64,000 nt of DNA from Arthrobacter sp. ISL-72 (lineage in GTDB: Bacteria; Actinomycetota; Actinomycetes; Actinomycetales; Micrococcaceae): positions 62,001 through 126,000 of the forward strand of contig NZ_JAGGPP010000013.1 in the NCBI RefSeq assembly GCF_018613755.1, read 5' to 3'. A program made the position numbers and the translations under genes. The notes beneath the pieces were generated by a model. It saw only the letters and a list, made by a program, of their open reading frames with translations. It was not told where the DNA came from and made no database searches. Positions 33,885 through 42,975 of the stretch are shown piece by piece (position 1 is the stretch's first letter; each line of letters begins with the position of its first letter).

Positions 33885-35984
33885 ATGGCAAGCCACGCTT
33901 CAGCCACCGGTCCGTCCCGGGCCCTGTCAACGACACCACCGCAGTCATCCGCCCACACGCCGCAGGCCCCGATGAGCCACCGCCAGATCATGGAGGCCCT
34001 CACCGGCCTGCTGGCCGCATTCTTTACGGCGATCATCAGCAGCACGATCGTGGCCAACGCGCTGCCGACCATCATGGCGGAGCTCAAGGGCACCCAGACG
34101 GACTTCGCCTGGGTCATCACGGCCGCCCTGCTGGCCAACGCCGCCACCACGCCGATCTGGGGCAAACTGGCCGACCTGTTCGACAAGAAGCTGCTCGTCC
34201 AGCTGAGCATTGTGATCTTCGTGGCCGGGTCCGTTATGGCGGGACTGTCCGAAACGATCCCGCTGCTGCTGACAGCACGCGTCATTCAGGGTGTCGCCAT
34301 GGGCGGCCTCACCGCGCTGGCCCAGGCCATCATCGGCTCCATCATTCCGCCGCGCGACCGCGGAAAATATTCCGGCTACATGGGCGGCGTCATGGCCGTG
34401 GGCACCGCCGGCGGACCGCTGCTCGGCGGCTTCATCGTGGACAGCCCGCTGGGCTGGCGCTGGACCTTCTTCGTCTGCGTCCCGCTGGCCGTCATCGCAC
34501 TGATCCTGCTGCAGATCACGCTGAAGCTTCCCCACGTCAAACGCCACGCGAAGATCGACTGGCTCGGTTCCATCCTGCTCACTTCCGGTGTCAGCCTGCT
34601 GCTGATCTGGGTCTCTTTCGCCGGCAACCCGGAGTACTACGACTGGTGGTCCTGGCAGACCGCGGCCATGGTGGGCGGCGGCGTGCTGCTCCTGGCCCTC
34701 CTGGTAGTGGTGGAGTCCAAGGTGGAGCAGCCCATCATCCCGCTCAAGATCATCGGCGAACGCACCACGGCGCTGGCCATCCTTGCCTCCGTTGCAGTGG
34801 GCGTCGGCATGTTCGGCTCCTCCGCGTTTCTGGGCCAGTACTTCCAGGTGGCCCGCGGCGCCACTCCCACCGAGGCCGGGCTCCTGACCCTGCCCATGAT
34901 CGCCGGCAACCTCATCGGTTCGGTCCTGTCCGGCCAGCTGATCAGCCGCACCGGCAAGTGGAAGCGCTACCTGATTGCCGGTTCCATCCTGTTGATCGGC
35001 GGCCTCGGACTCGCCGGAACCATCGACCACACCACCGAACTCTGGCTGACCGGCCTATACACTGCCGTCCTTGGCCTTGGGCTGGGCCTGCTGATGCAGA
35101 ACCTCGTGCTGGCCGTGCAGAACACAGTCCGGGCCACCGACATCGGCACGGCCAGTGCTTCCGTGGCATTCTTCCGCTCGGTGGGCGGCGCCATCGGAGT
35201 GTCCGTGCTCGGCGCCGTCCTGGCCAACCGCGTCAAGGAACTGGCCGCTGAAGGGTTGGCCGCGGCCGGGATTCCGGTCACCGGGGGATCAGCGGGAGCC
35301 AGCATGGACCTCCAGGACATGCCGGCTCCGATCCGGGACATCATGCGCGCTGCCTACGGCGACGCCACGGCGGAGATCTTCCTGATCTCGGCGGTGATCG
35401 GCATCATCGCCCTCGTAGCGGTGCTCTGTATCAAGGAACAGCCGCTGCGCCGCACGGTGGACATCGTGCCGGCGTCGCCGGCAGCCGGGAACGACGCCGG
35501 TCCTGCTGATCCCAGCGCAGTCCCTGCGGCGGAATCCGGCATTGTTGACCTCGACCGGGAGTTCATCGAGGTCCTCAGCAGGCAGCGTGCCCATGAGTCC
35601 CGCTTCCCCGAGGCAGCCCGTCCGCCCCGCGCGGCCGTCAGCGAGAATCGCGGCGATGCCCGGAGTGCCGAGCAGGACGATTCCCGGTTGCAGGCCCGGA
35701 CGATGGTGGCGGACCCCCGTCCTGAAGCGGCCGACGTCGTGCCCCTGTTGCTGCAGACCCAGCAGCTGCTGGCAGAACAGCAGCTTCAACTGGCGGAAGC
35801 ACTGCGGGCCGTTCACGAGCAGACGGCGGAGCAGCGGGAGATCGCTGCCGAACAGTCGCGCATCAGCGAGCAGCTCACCACCGTGCGCCGGCAGCTGGCC
35901 AAGGAACGGAAACTGCAGCGTGCGGCAGCGGACTACATCGCAACGCATGGACGCCACGCAGCCCCGCCCGCGCCGCAGGAGTAA
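33885..35984 (+). CDS. MFS exporter, DHA2 (EmrB/QacA) type, with coiled-coil tail
   Basis: A 699-residue transporter preceded by AGGAG. Residues 35-515 contain about 14 membrane segments with motif A GKLADLFDKKLLVQ and the motif C-like AVGTAGGPLLGGFI. Residues 515-699 are an unusual cytoplasmic extension: a linker rich in Pro, Ala and acidic residues, then a heptad-like coiled coil from about 615 to 685 (QTQQLLAEQQLQLAEALRAV and on). Most DHA2 pumps end near 500 residues. The MarR gene upstream suggests inducible export of a toxic compound. Confidence 0.87.
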   Translation: MASHASATGPSRALSTTPPQSSAHTPQAPMSHRQIMEALTGLLAAFFTAIISSTIVANALPTIMAELKGTQTDFAWVITAALLANAATTPIWGKLADLFDKKLLVQLSIVIFVAGSVMAGLSETIPLLLTARVIQGVAMGGLTALAQAIIGSIIPPRDRGKYSGYMGGVMAVGTAGGPLLGGFIVDSPLGWRWTFFVCVPLAVIALILLQITLKLPHVKRHAKIDWLGSILLTSGVSLLLIWVSFAGNPEYYDWWSWQTAAMVGGGVLLLALLVVVESKVEQPIIPLKIIGERTTALAILASVAVGVGMFGSSAFLGQYFQVARGATPTEAGLLTLPMIAGNLIGSVLSGQLISRTGKWKRYLIAGSILLIGGLGLAGTIDHTTELWLTGLYTAVLGLGLGLLMQNLVLAVQNTVRATDIGTASASVAFFRSVGGAIGVSVLGAVLANRVKELAAEGLAAAGIPVTGGSAGASMDLQDMPAPIRDIMRAAYGDATAEIFLISAVIGIIALVAVLCIKEQPLRRTVDIVPASPAAGNDAGPADPSAVPAAESGIVDLDREFIEVLSRQRAHESRFPEAARPPRAAVSENRGDARSAEQDDSRLQARTMVADPRPEAADVVPLLLQTQQLLAEQQLQLAEALRAVHEQTAEQREIAAEQSRISEQLTTVRRQLAKERKLQRAAADYIATHGRHAAPPAPQE

Positions 35985-36003
35985 CCGTCCCGGAGTAACA
36001 CGT

Positions 36004-36043
36004 ACGACGGCGACGGCGGCTGAGTGCCGCCGGTCGCCGTCGT
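36004..36043. terminator. Bidirectional hairpin between MFS and sortase genes
   Basis: ACGACGGCGACGGCGGC (36004-36020) pairs with 36026-36043 with one bulged base, then CTTACATTATT follows. It lies between convergent genes. Confidence 0.7.
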
Positions 36044-36068
36044 CTTACATTATTGGCATTCCGGTAGG

Positions 36069-36902
36069 TCAGGGATCGGGAAGCGGGGAGGCCACCACCA
36101 CCACGTTCTTCCCCCACGGATCTTCCGTATAGCAGCTGATCAGGACGAGCCGGTTGGGAACTGCTGTCCAGATCGGGCTGTCTTTCAGGCTGGCCTTCAC
36201 GTAGGTGTCCACCGAGTCCACCCGGTACCGCATTGTTCCCGTTGCCGTGGTGGCTTCGAAGACGTCCCCCGGGGCGCTCGCGGCGCTGAGCCGGTTGAAC
36301 GGGGCGTCGCGGCCCTCCCAGCTATGGCCGAGGATGTAGGTCGTGTTGGTAGACCCGGTACCCGGCATGCCGAAGTCTGTTACCCAGTAGCCGTCCACCG
36401 TGATTGGCGGCACGATCGCCTGGGATTCCAGTTCCTCCGACGTCGGGGTGAGCGGGTGGATGGTGACGTCCAGCCCGGCCGCGGGGTACACAATCCGGGT
36501 GGGTGCCGCGGCCGGTGGATAGTTGGGAAGGGTCTGCGGTTGCTGTGGTGCAGGCGCAGCGGCAGCGGTTGCCTTGCCGGCCCCCGTGGCTGAGGCCTTG
36601 CCGCTCCAGGGGAACGTATCAGGCGGGACGGCGGAGCCGGGTGAGGCAGGGTTGGCGGCCCGTGAATAAGGAGCAGCCGACAGGTGAAGTCCTGGCCCGC
36701 CGGGGGTGGTCCCGGCAGTTACGATTCCAGGCAGGAACGTCAGAACGAAAAAGGCGACAACGCCGGCCAGCAGCAGCAGCCGATCGCCACGGTTGAGCGA
36801 ACGGCGTCTCGCTGACAGCCGGCCGAGGACCCGGCGCCTCAGTGAAGCGCGCCGGCTGCCGCGGGGCGGGCTGTTTGCAGGCCTGTGGCCGGGTACGGAC
36901 AT
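36069..36902 (-). CDS. Class E/F-type sortase
   Basis: A 277-residue sortase. Residues 40-60 form the N-terminal membrane anchor (LLLLAGVVAFFVLTFLPGIV); a Pro/Ala-rich linker follows. The catalytic His lies in TYILGHSWEG and the catalytic Cys in VLISCYTED (TLxTC-like), with the beta-barrel core between them. Sortases cut a C-terminal sorting signal and join the protein to the cell wall. The gene immediately upstream on the same strand encodes a secreted protein with a sorting-signal-like C-terminus, its likely substrate. Confidence 0.87.
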   Translation of the reverse strand: MSVPGHRPANSPPRGSRRASLRRRVLGRLSARRRSLNRGDRLLLLAGVVAFFVLTFLPGIVTAGTTPGGPGLHLSAAPYSRAANPASPGSAVPPDTFPWSGKASATGAGKATAAAAPAPQQPQTLPNYPPAAAPTRIVYPAAGLDVTIHPLTPTSEELESQAIVPPITVDGYWVTDFGMPGTGSTNTTYILGHSWEGRDAPFNRLSAASAPGDVFEATTATGTMRYRVDSVDTYVKASLKDSPIWTAVPNRLVLISCYTEDPWGKNVVVVASPLPDP

Positions 36903-36922
36903 TGGAACTCCTCCAGAGAGGT

Positions 36923-36968
36923 GGTGAGGACGGGCATCGCGCCGTGGCGGTTGATGCCCGTCCTCACC
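36923..36968 (-). terminator. Hairpin between surface-protein and sortase genes
   Basis: GGTGAGGACGGGCATC (36923-36938) and GATGCCCGTCCTCACC (36953-36968) form a perfect 16-bp stem with a 14-base loop and no T-tract. It probably lowers sortase expression relative to its substrate. Confidence 0.7.
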
Positions 36969-36983
36969 GCAGGATCTGCCTTA

Positions 36984-37808
36984 CTAGGATTCGGGCGCAT
37001 CCTGTAGGCGTCCCCGCTGCCGGAGGGCAATCAGCCCCGTTGCCCCAAGCAGTGCCGCCAGGCCGCCAAACCAGGCAGGCATTCCGGCGTCGGGCTGGCT
37101 TCCGGCCGCAGTCTGTGCGTTAAATCCCCGGTTGACCACCGGTACTGTTGCTGCGGCGGCACCGACGGGTGCTGCTGCCGCCCCGGCAGGAGCCTGTACC
37201 GGCGGCGTGACCACTGGCGGCGTCACCTCGGGCGGGGTGACAACGGGCGGTGTCACCTCAGGCGGGGTCACCTCGGGCGGGGTGACAACGGGCGGTGTCA
37301 CCTCAGGCGGGGTCACGACCGGCGGCTGTTCTTCCTCTTCTCCCTCTTCCTCTGCGGGGCAGCAACCACCGGCCGGGACCGGATAGATGTCGGCGTGGCC
37401 GTTGTGTCCGTCCTTGTGGCCGTTCCACCAAGCCTTTTCCGAAATGGTGATGACGACGTAGGGGTTCGTTTCAGATCCCGTGGCATGGCAGATCGTGATC
37501 TTGTCCGCGCCGTGGTCCGAGTCGTCGTCGTCCTTGCCGCCGCCTCCGCCGTGTCCGCCGCCGGGGCAGCCGGCCGCAGGTGCTGGAATCAGGTCGCCAG
37601 GATGCAGGGCATGGCCGTTTCCGTTGAGCGAGTTTTCGCTGACGGTGATTTGCACGTAGGGGTTTGATTCGGATCCGGTGGCGTGGCAAATGCTGACCTT
37701 TTTGTCGCCGGTTTCGTCGTTGTCACCCTGGCCGCCGGCATTTGCGGGCGCGGTGACGCCTATTAACGCAATGCCCGCAATGCCGGCAGTTGCGAGGATT
37801 CTCTTCAT
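36984..37808 (-). CDS. Secreted, probably wall-anchored repeat protein
   Basis: A 274-residue surface protein. ATG 37808 (MKRILATAGI) follows GGAG at six bases; the signal peptide ends near APANA. Two copies of a CHATGSExNPYV domain follow (residues about 38-85 and 105-150), each with paired cysteines. Then comes an acidic run (EEEGEEEEQ) and about ten P-E/V-V-T-P units. The C-terminus has QPDAG, a hydrophobic span and RQRGR, which mirrors an LPxTG sorting signal with a changed first residue. The sortase next door is the probable anchor enzyme. Confidence 0.85.
   Translation of the reverse strand: MKRILATAGIAGIALIGVTAPANAGGQGDNDETGDKKVSICHATGSESNPYVQITVSENSLNGNGHALHPGDLIPAPAAGCPGGGHGGGGGKDDDDSDHGADKITICHATGSETNPYVVITISEKAWWNGHKDGHNGHADIYPVPAGGCCPAEEEGEEEEQPPVVTPPEVTPPVVTPPEVTPPEVTPPVVTPPEVTPPVVTPPVQAPAGAAAAPVGAAAATVPVVNRGFNAQTAAGSQPDAGMPAWFGGLAALLGATGLIALRQRGRLQDAPES
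37204..37323. repeat. Tandem repeat coding for the PEVTPPVVTPP stalk
   Basis: Near-identical units such as GGCGGTGTCACCTCAGGC and GGCGGGGTGACAACGGGC repeat about every 15 bases inside the surface-protein gene. They encode a Pro-Thr-Val stalk and could vary in number by slippage. Confidence 0.8.
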
Positions 37809-38254
37809 GGGATTCTCCATCTGGATCATTCATTGGACTGACCAGACTGCGGGAGCGGGAAGGCCCATGGAGGAGCCGACCGTTGTTCGAAGATAACCAG
37901 ATCATCTGCGACTCTCCTGCAGAGTTGTCAACTAACTGACCACTTCACGCTATGCCTGGGGCACTGCGTAGTCGCGAGTGATCGCTACTTGACTGGGCAC
38001 TCGTTTTTCACAGATAGGCCCACTTGTGCCGACAGATATCACCCGTTTCATCCGTAACACAGGGCACGGAGGGCAGCAGCGGCATTGCCCTTGGTTCCAC
38101 GCCAATGCCGCCGGTACGCCCATCGGATGATCTTTAGCCGGTGTTGTTTCGCATAGGCAACGGATTTCGTAGAGTGGGAAGGCTGAGAGTGTCAGCCCCC
38201 GCTGGTATTACTTTCTTGCACTCACTTCGCGCTCTTCCCAAAGGACACCCGGGC
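37809..38254. promoter_or_regulatory. Divergent control region, no gene
   Basis: This 446-base gap holds no convincing gene. It must contain promoters for the surface-protein gene (minus) and the ABC exporter (plus). TTGACT (37989-37994) and GATAGG (38013-38018), 18 bases apart, are a weak candidate promoter for the exporter. The exporter ribosome-binding site AAGGAC is at 38241-38246. Confidence 0.4.
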
Positions 38255-39988
38255 ATGCTTGTCACCCTCATACGGCGCTACACCAAGCCGTATCTGCCGT
38301 ACATCGCAGCAGTCATTCTTTTCCAGCTGGCATCGACCATCGCGGCGCTCTACCTTCCCAGCCTGAACGCTCAGATCATCGACGAGGGCGTTTCACGCGG
38401 AGACACGGATTACATCTGGAGAACGGGCGGACTCATGCTCGGGGTCGCGCTGGTCCAGGTGGCCACCGCCATCGCCGGGGTATATTTCGGGTCCAGAGCG
38501 GCCATGGCCTTCGGCAGGGACCTGCGGCGCGGGGTCTTCCGCAAAGTGACCAGCTTTTCGGCTAAGGACGTCAATGTCTTTGGCGCACCAACGCTCATTA
38601 CGCGCGGCACAAACGACGTCCAGCAGGTCCAGATGCTCGTCCTGATGGGGCTGAACTTCATGGTGGCCACCCCCATCATGTGCATCGGCGGGATCATCAT
38701 GGCTCTGCGCGAGGACCTGAGCCTGTCCTGGCTGGTGTGGGTCTCGGTTCCGGTGCTCATTGCCGTGGTGGGATACCTCGTGGTCCGGCTGATGCCGCTC
38801 TTTCGCTCCATGCAGACGAAAATCGACCGCATCAACGGCGTTCTCCGCGAACAGATCATCGGCATCCGCGTGGTCCGGGCCTTCGTCCGGGAACCGCACG
38901 AGACGGAGCGTTTTGGCGCGGCCAACCGGGAACTCACCGACGTCTCGCTGAAGATCGGCTCGCTGTTCGTGCTGATGTTCCCGGCCATCGGCATGATCCT
39001 CCACGTCTCCACGGCCGCCGTGCTGTGGTTTGGCGGCCAGCGCGTGGATGCAGGGGAGATGCAGGTCGGGTCCTTGACCGCTTTCCTGCAGTACCTCCTC
39101 CAAATCCTGATGGCGGTCATGATGGGCACGTTCATGGCCATGATGATTCCGCGCGCCTCGGTCTGCGCTGACCGCATCGGTGAAGTGCTCGACGTCGAGC
39201 CCTCCATCCATGAACCTGCGGCGCCGGTGGGGCCCGCCCAAAGGACCGGACGCGTGGAATACCGCAATGTCTCGTTCGCCTACCCGGGGGCCGAAGAGCC
39301 GGTCCTGAGCAACATCAGCTTCACCGCCGAGCCCGGCCAGACGGTGGCCATCGTCGGCTCAACCGGCGCCGGCAAAACCACCCTGGTCTCGCTGCTGCCG
39401 CGGCTTTACGACGTCGCGTCCGGCGAGGTACTGCTTGACGGCGTCCCCATCACGAATCTGGAGCGTTCCGAGATCACCGGGCGGGTGGCCATGGTGCCGC
39501 AGCGGCCGTACCTGTTCTCCGGGACCATCGAGCACAACCTGCGCTTCGGCAAGACCGAGGCCACCGACCAGGAACTGTGGGAAGCGCTGACGGTGGCGCA
39601 GGCCGCAGACTTCGTCCGCGAGAAGAAGAACGGACTCGGGTCCAGGATCGCCCAGGGCGGCACCAACGTTTCGGGCGGGCAGCGCCAGCGCCTGTGCATT
39701 GCCAGAGCTTTGGTCACCCAGCCAAAGGTGTACTTGTTCGACGACTCTTTCTCGGCCCTCGACGTCGCCACCGATGCCCGTCTTCGCCGGGCGCTCAAGG
39801 CAAAGACGGCGGATGCCACGGTCATCATCGTGGGCCAGCGGGTGTCCACCATTGCCGACGCCGACCAGATCCTGGTGCTGGACAACGGCCGAATTGTGGA
39901 CCGGGGCACGCATGATGAACTGCTGCTCAGTTCCAGCACGTATCAGGAGATCGTGGAGTCCCAGCTGACCGCGGAGGAAGTGGCATGA
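38255..39988 (+). CDS. ABC exporter half-transporter, degenerate ATPase site
   Basis: A 577-residue type IV ABC exporter. ATG 38255 has AAGGAC eight bases upstream. Residues 1-310 are the six-helix membrane domain; residues 340-560 are the ATPase with Walker A VGSTGAGKTT and signature NVSGGQRQR. The catalytic Glu after Walker B is replaced by Asp (VYLFDDSFSALD), and the H-loop His is replaced by Gln (IVGQRVSTI). This is the pattern of the degenerate half of heterodimeric exporters such as TM287/288. The partner gene follows with ATGA overlap. Substrate unknown; drugs or lipids are common. Confidence 0.9.
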   Translation: MLVTLIRRYTKPYLPYIAAVILFQLASTIAALYLPSLNAQIIDEGVSRGDTDYIWRTGGLMLGVALVQVATAIAGVYFGSRAAMAFGRDLRRGVFRKVTSFSAKDVNVFGAPTLITRGTNDVQQVQMLVLMGLNFMVATPIMCIGGIIMALREDLSLSWLVWVSVPVLIAVVGYLVVRLMPLFRSMQTKIDRINGVLREQIIGIRVVRAFVREPHETERFGAANRELTDVSLKIGSLFVLMFPAIGMILHVSTAAVLWFGGQRVDAGEMQVGSLTAFLQYLLQILMAVMMGTFMAMMIPRASVCADRIGEVLDVEPSIHEPAAPVGPAQRTGRVEYRNVSFAYPGAEEPVLSNISFTAEPGQTVAIVGSTGAGKTTLVSLLPRLYDVASGEVLLDGVPITNLERSEITGRVAMVPQRPYLFSGTIEHNLRFGKTEATDQELWEALTVAQAADFVREKKNGLGSRIAQGGTNVSGGQRQRLCIARALVTQPKVYLFDDSFSALDVATDARLRRALKAKTADATVIIVGQRVSTIADADQILVLDNGRIVDRGTHDELLLSSSTYQEIVESQLTAEEVA

Positions 39989-42048
39989 GCACCAACGAAA
40001 AACTCCCCGCCGGGAAAATCACTGCAGAGAAACTCACCGCAGGCGCGGGAACCGTTACCGCGGACGACGACGACTTCGTCGAAGAGGAATACAAACCCAC
40101 CGAGGCCGACGGCGACATGTTCGGCGGCGCGCCGGCGAAGAAGGCCGAGCATTTCTGGCCGTCCGCGAAGCGACTGATGGGCCTGCTGAAGCCGGAGTCG
40201 GCCGGCATTGCGCTGGTGCTTGCCATGGTGACGGTCGCCGTCGTCCTTAACGTCGTCGCCCCCAGGATCCTGGGGCAGGCCATGGACGTCATTTTCGGGG
40301 GAGTGGTAGGAAAGCAGCTGCCCGCCGGGGTGAGCAAGGACCAGTTCGTCGACGGGCTGCGTGCCCAGGGTGAGAACAACTTCGCGGACATGATCGCCCG
40401 GATGGAACTCGTTCCGGGTGCGGGAATTGACTTCCAGAAGCTGTCGTTCCTGATCAGCGTGGTGCTGGTGATGTACTTCGTCGCGAACATCTTCACCTGG
40501 CTGCAGGGCTACGTCCTGAACGTCCTGGTCATGCGCGTGGTCCGCAAACTGCGTGACGACACGGAGAAAAAGCTGAACCGGCTGCCGTTGAACTACTTCG
40601 ACATCCGCCAGCGCGGAGACACTCTTTCCCGCGTCACCAACGACGTCGACAACATTCAGCAGGCGCTGCAGCAGGCCTTCGCGCAGCTGCTCAGTTCCGC
40701 GCTGACGGTGATCGGCATCGTCATCATGATGTTCATCGTGTCGTGGCAGCTGGCCCTCATCGCCCTGGTTGCCCTTCCGCTGTCCGGGGTGGCCGCCGGC
40801 ATCATCGGCGCGCGAAGCCAGAAGCTGTTCGCCGCCCAGTGGAAGAACACCGGCACACTCAACGGCCAGATTGAGGAATCGTTCGCCGGACACGACCTCG
40901 TGCGCGTCTTCGGCCGGGATGCGGATATCCTGGCACGCTTCGACGAACGGAACGAGGCCCTCTACAAGGCCAGCTTCGGAGCGCAGTTCGTCTCGGGCAT
41001 GATCATGCCGGTGATGCAATTCGTGTCCTACCTCAGCTACGTCGGCATCGCCGTGGTCGGCGGACTGCGTGTGGCTTCCGGCGGCATGAGCCTTGGAGAC
41101 GCCACAGCGTTCATCCAGTACTCACGCGAATTCACTCAACCGCTGGGGCAGATGGCCGGCATGGCCAACATGCTGCAGTCCGGTGTTGCCTCGGCCGAGC
41201 GCGTCTTCGAATTCCTGGATGCGGAAGAGCAGGATGCCGAGACCGCCATCGAGCACCTTCCGGCCAAGACCGACGGGCATGTCGAGTTCAAGCGGGTGAC
41301 CTTCAGCTACTCGGCGGACAAGCCCCTGATCGAGGACCTTTCCTTCAACGCCGAGCCAGGGCATACCGTGGCAATTGTCGGCCCCACCGGCGCAGGCAAG
41401 ACCACCCTGGTGAATCTCGTGATGCGGTTCTACGAGCTCAACTCGGGAAGCATCACGCTGGACGGTGTGGACATCACCCGGCTGAGCCGCTCGGAACTGC
41501 GGGCCAAGGTGGGCATGGTGCTGCAGGACGCCTGGCTGTTCGGTGGGAGCATCTACGACAACATCAAATACGGCAACCTCAACGCCACCGAGGAGCAGAT
41601 CATGGAGGCGGCACGGGCCACCTTCGTGGACCGGTTCGTCCGGGCATTGCCGGACGGCTATAACACCGTCATCGATGAAGAAGGCAACAATGTCAGTGCC
41701 GGTGAGAAGCAGCTGATCACCATCGCGCGGGCCTTTGTGGCGAACCCGTCGCTGCTCATCCTGGACGAGGCAACCAGTTCGGTTGATACGCGCACTGAGG
41801 TGCTGGTGCAGAAAGCAATGGCGGCCCTTCGGACGGACCGCACCAGCTTTGTGATCGCGCACCGGCTGTCCACCATCCGCGATGCCGATACCATCCTGGT
41901 GATGGAAGCCGGGCGCATCGTGGAGCAGGGCAACCACCGCGACCTGCTCGAACTCCAGGGCGCCTACTACCGGCTCTACATGTCCCAGTTCGCCGGCGAG
42001 GACGCGGAGCAGTCGCTGGCCGATGAGGCGACGGCGGTGCACAGTTGA
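39985..42048 (+). CDS. ABC exporter half-transporter, partner subunit
   Basis: A 687-residue ABC exporter. About 60 polar, acidic residues precede the membrane domain (about 65-410). The ATPase has Walker A VGPTGAGKTT, Walker B LLILDEATSSVD with catalytic Glu, and H-loop IAHRLST, but its signature reads NVSAGEKQ instead of LSGGQ. This complements the degenerate features of the preceding subunit and implies an obligate heterodimer with one working ATP site. An extra segment of about 50 residues separates the first two helices. It is coupled by ATGA upstream and to the thioesterase gene downstream. Confidence 0.9.
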   Translation: MSTNEKLPAGKITAEKLTAGAGTVTADDDDFVEEEYKPTEADGDMFGGAPAKKAEHFWPSAKRLMGLLKPESAGIALVLAMVTVAVVLNVVAPRILGQAMDVIFGGVVGKQLPAGVSKDQFVDGLRAQGENNFADMIARMELVPGAGIDFQKLSFLISVVLVMYFVANIFTWLQGYVLNVLVMRVVRKLRDDTEKKLNRLPLNYFDIRQRGDTLSRVTNDVDNIQQALQQAFAQLLSSALTVIGIVIMMFIVSWQLALIALVALPLSGVAAGIIGARSQKLFAAQWKNTGTLNGQIEESFAGHDLVRVFGRDADILARFDERNEALYKASFGAQFVSGMIMPVMQFVSYLSYVGIAVVGGLRVASGGMSLGDATAFIQYSREFTQPLGQMAGMANMLQSGVASAERVFEFLDAEEQDAETAIEHLPAKTDGHVEFKRVTFSYSADKPLIEDLSFNAEPGHTVAIVGPTGAGKTTLVNLVMRFYELNSGSITLDGVDITRLSRSELRAKVGMVLQDAWLFGGSIYDNIKYGNLNATEEQIMEAARATFVDRFVRALPDGYNTVIDEEGNNVSAGEKQLITIARAFVANPSLLILDEATSSVDTRTEVLVQKAMAALRTDRTSFVIAHRLSTIRDADTILVMEAGRIVEQGNHRDLLELQGAYYRLYMSQFAGEDAEQSLADEATAVHS

Positions 42049-42548
42049 GCGCGCGGATTGCTTCAGACGACCAGGCTGTTTCCAGCGACCAGGCTGCTTC
42101 AAGCCCCCGGCGCATCGAGGTCCTCGTGCCCATGCGCTGGGGGGACATGGATGCCTACGGCCACATCAACAATGTGCAGATCGTGCGGATCCTTGAGGAA
42201 GCGCGGATCGCGGCCTTCGGGCCGCCCCGCGGCGCCGGCCTGCCCGGCGTCGAACCGCAGGTGTCCCTCTTCAACGACGTTGAGGAGGGCACCATGGCGT
42301 TGGTGGTGGAACACAGGATCCGCTACGTCAAGACGATCGACTACCGGAACGTGCCGGCAGTGGTGCACGTGTGGATCGGTGCCGTGAAAGGCGCCAGCTT
42401 CGACATCCACTATCTGGTGCAGGACCCCGTGACCCGGGAAGACTGCGTCAAGGCCACCACCCACCTGGCCTTCGTCGATGAGGCGACCGGCAGGGTGCTG
42501 CGCCTGACGCCGGAGCAGAAGGATCGGCTGGCCCCGTTCATGGCCTGA
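42045..42548 (+). CDS. Acyl-CoA thioesterase (4HBT family)
   Basis: A 167-residue hot-dog-fold protein. It starts at TTG 42045, overlapping the stop of the exporter gene by four bases. The active-site pattern MRWGDMDAYGHINN is that of 4-hydroxybenzoyl-CoA thioesterase/FadM proteins, with Asp as the catalytic residue. It hydrolyses acyl-CoA or acyl-ACP thioesters; the natural substrate is unknown. Translational coupling to the ABC exporter is notable and may hint at lipid-related cargo, or may be incidental. Confidence 0.82.
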   Translation: MSARIASDDQAVSSDQAASSPRRIEVLVPMRWGDMDAYGHINNVQIVRILEEARIAAFGPPRGAGLPGVEPQVSLFNDVEEGTMALVVEHRIRYVKTIDYRNVPAVVHVWIGAVKGASFDIHYLVQDPVTREDCVKATTHLAFVDEATGRVLRLTPEQKDRLAPFMA

Positions 42549-42649
42549 GCCTAAAGCCCCTACTACGTGCAGGGCCCGCGTACCTATGATCATCACAACC
42601 GAACACCCGGCCCACCCGTTCAAGCAACAAACCCAGGGGAGCAGCAGTC

Positions 42650-42895
42650 ATGGCCACGAGGAAAAAGAAGAAGTCCTGGAAGGAAATGCCCCCGGTGGCA
42701 CGGGTCGGGACCGTGATGGCAGCTGTCGTGCAGCTTTCGCTTCTCGTCGCGGCGCAGCGGGACATTTCCCGGCGGCCGGCCGAGCAGATCCGCGGCAACA
42801 AGGCGATCTGGCGGATGGTCACACTGCTCAACTTCGTCGGTCCGGCAAGCTATTTCGCGTTCGGGCGAAAGAACCTGCCGGCCACCGGGAAGTAA
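42650..42895 (+). CDS. Small membrane protein, PLDc_N-like
   Basis: An 81-residue protein with a very basic N-terminus (MATRKKKKSWK), two hydrophobic segments (VARVGTVMAAVVQLSLLVAA and LLNFVGPASYFAFG) and between them RRPAEQIRGNKAIWRM. The pattern matches the short membrane domain found at the start of cardiolipin synthases and as free-standing proteins. AGGGGAG lies upstream of ATG 42650. Function unknown; two-helix topology is inferred from hydrophobicity. Confidence 0.7.
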   Translation: MATRKKKKSWKEMPPVARVGTVMAAVVQLSLLVAAQRDISRRPAEQIRGNKAIWRMVTLLNFVGPASYFAFGRKNLPATGK

Positions 42896-42975
42896 CCGCC
42901 CTCCGCCCCTACCGGTGAGTAGCTGGTGGGGCTTCTTGGTGCTGACGCTCAGGTTTACCCTGTAAATTTGAAGGC

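Noticed and set aside
37204..37323. CRISPR or regulatory repeat array
   Set aside because: The repeats are in frame and encode the Pro-Thr-Val stalk of the surface protein.
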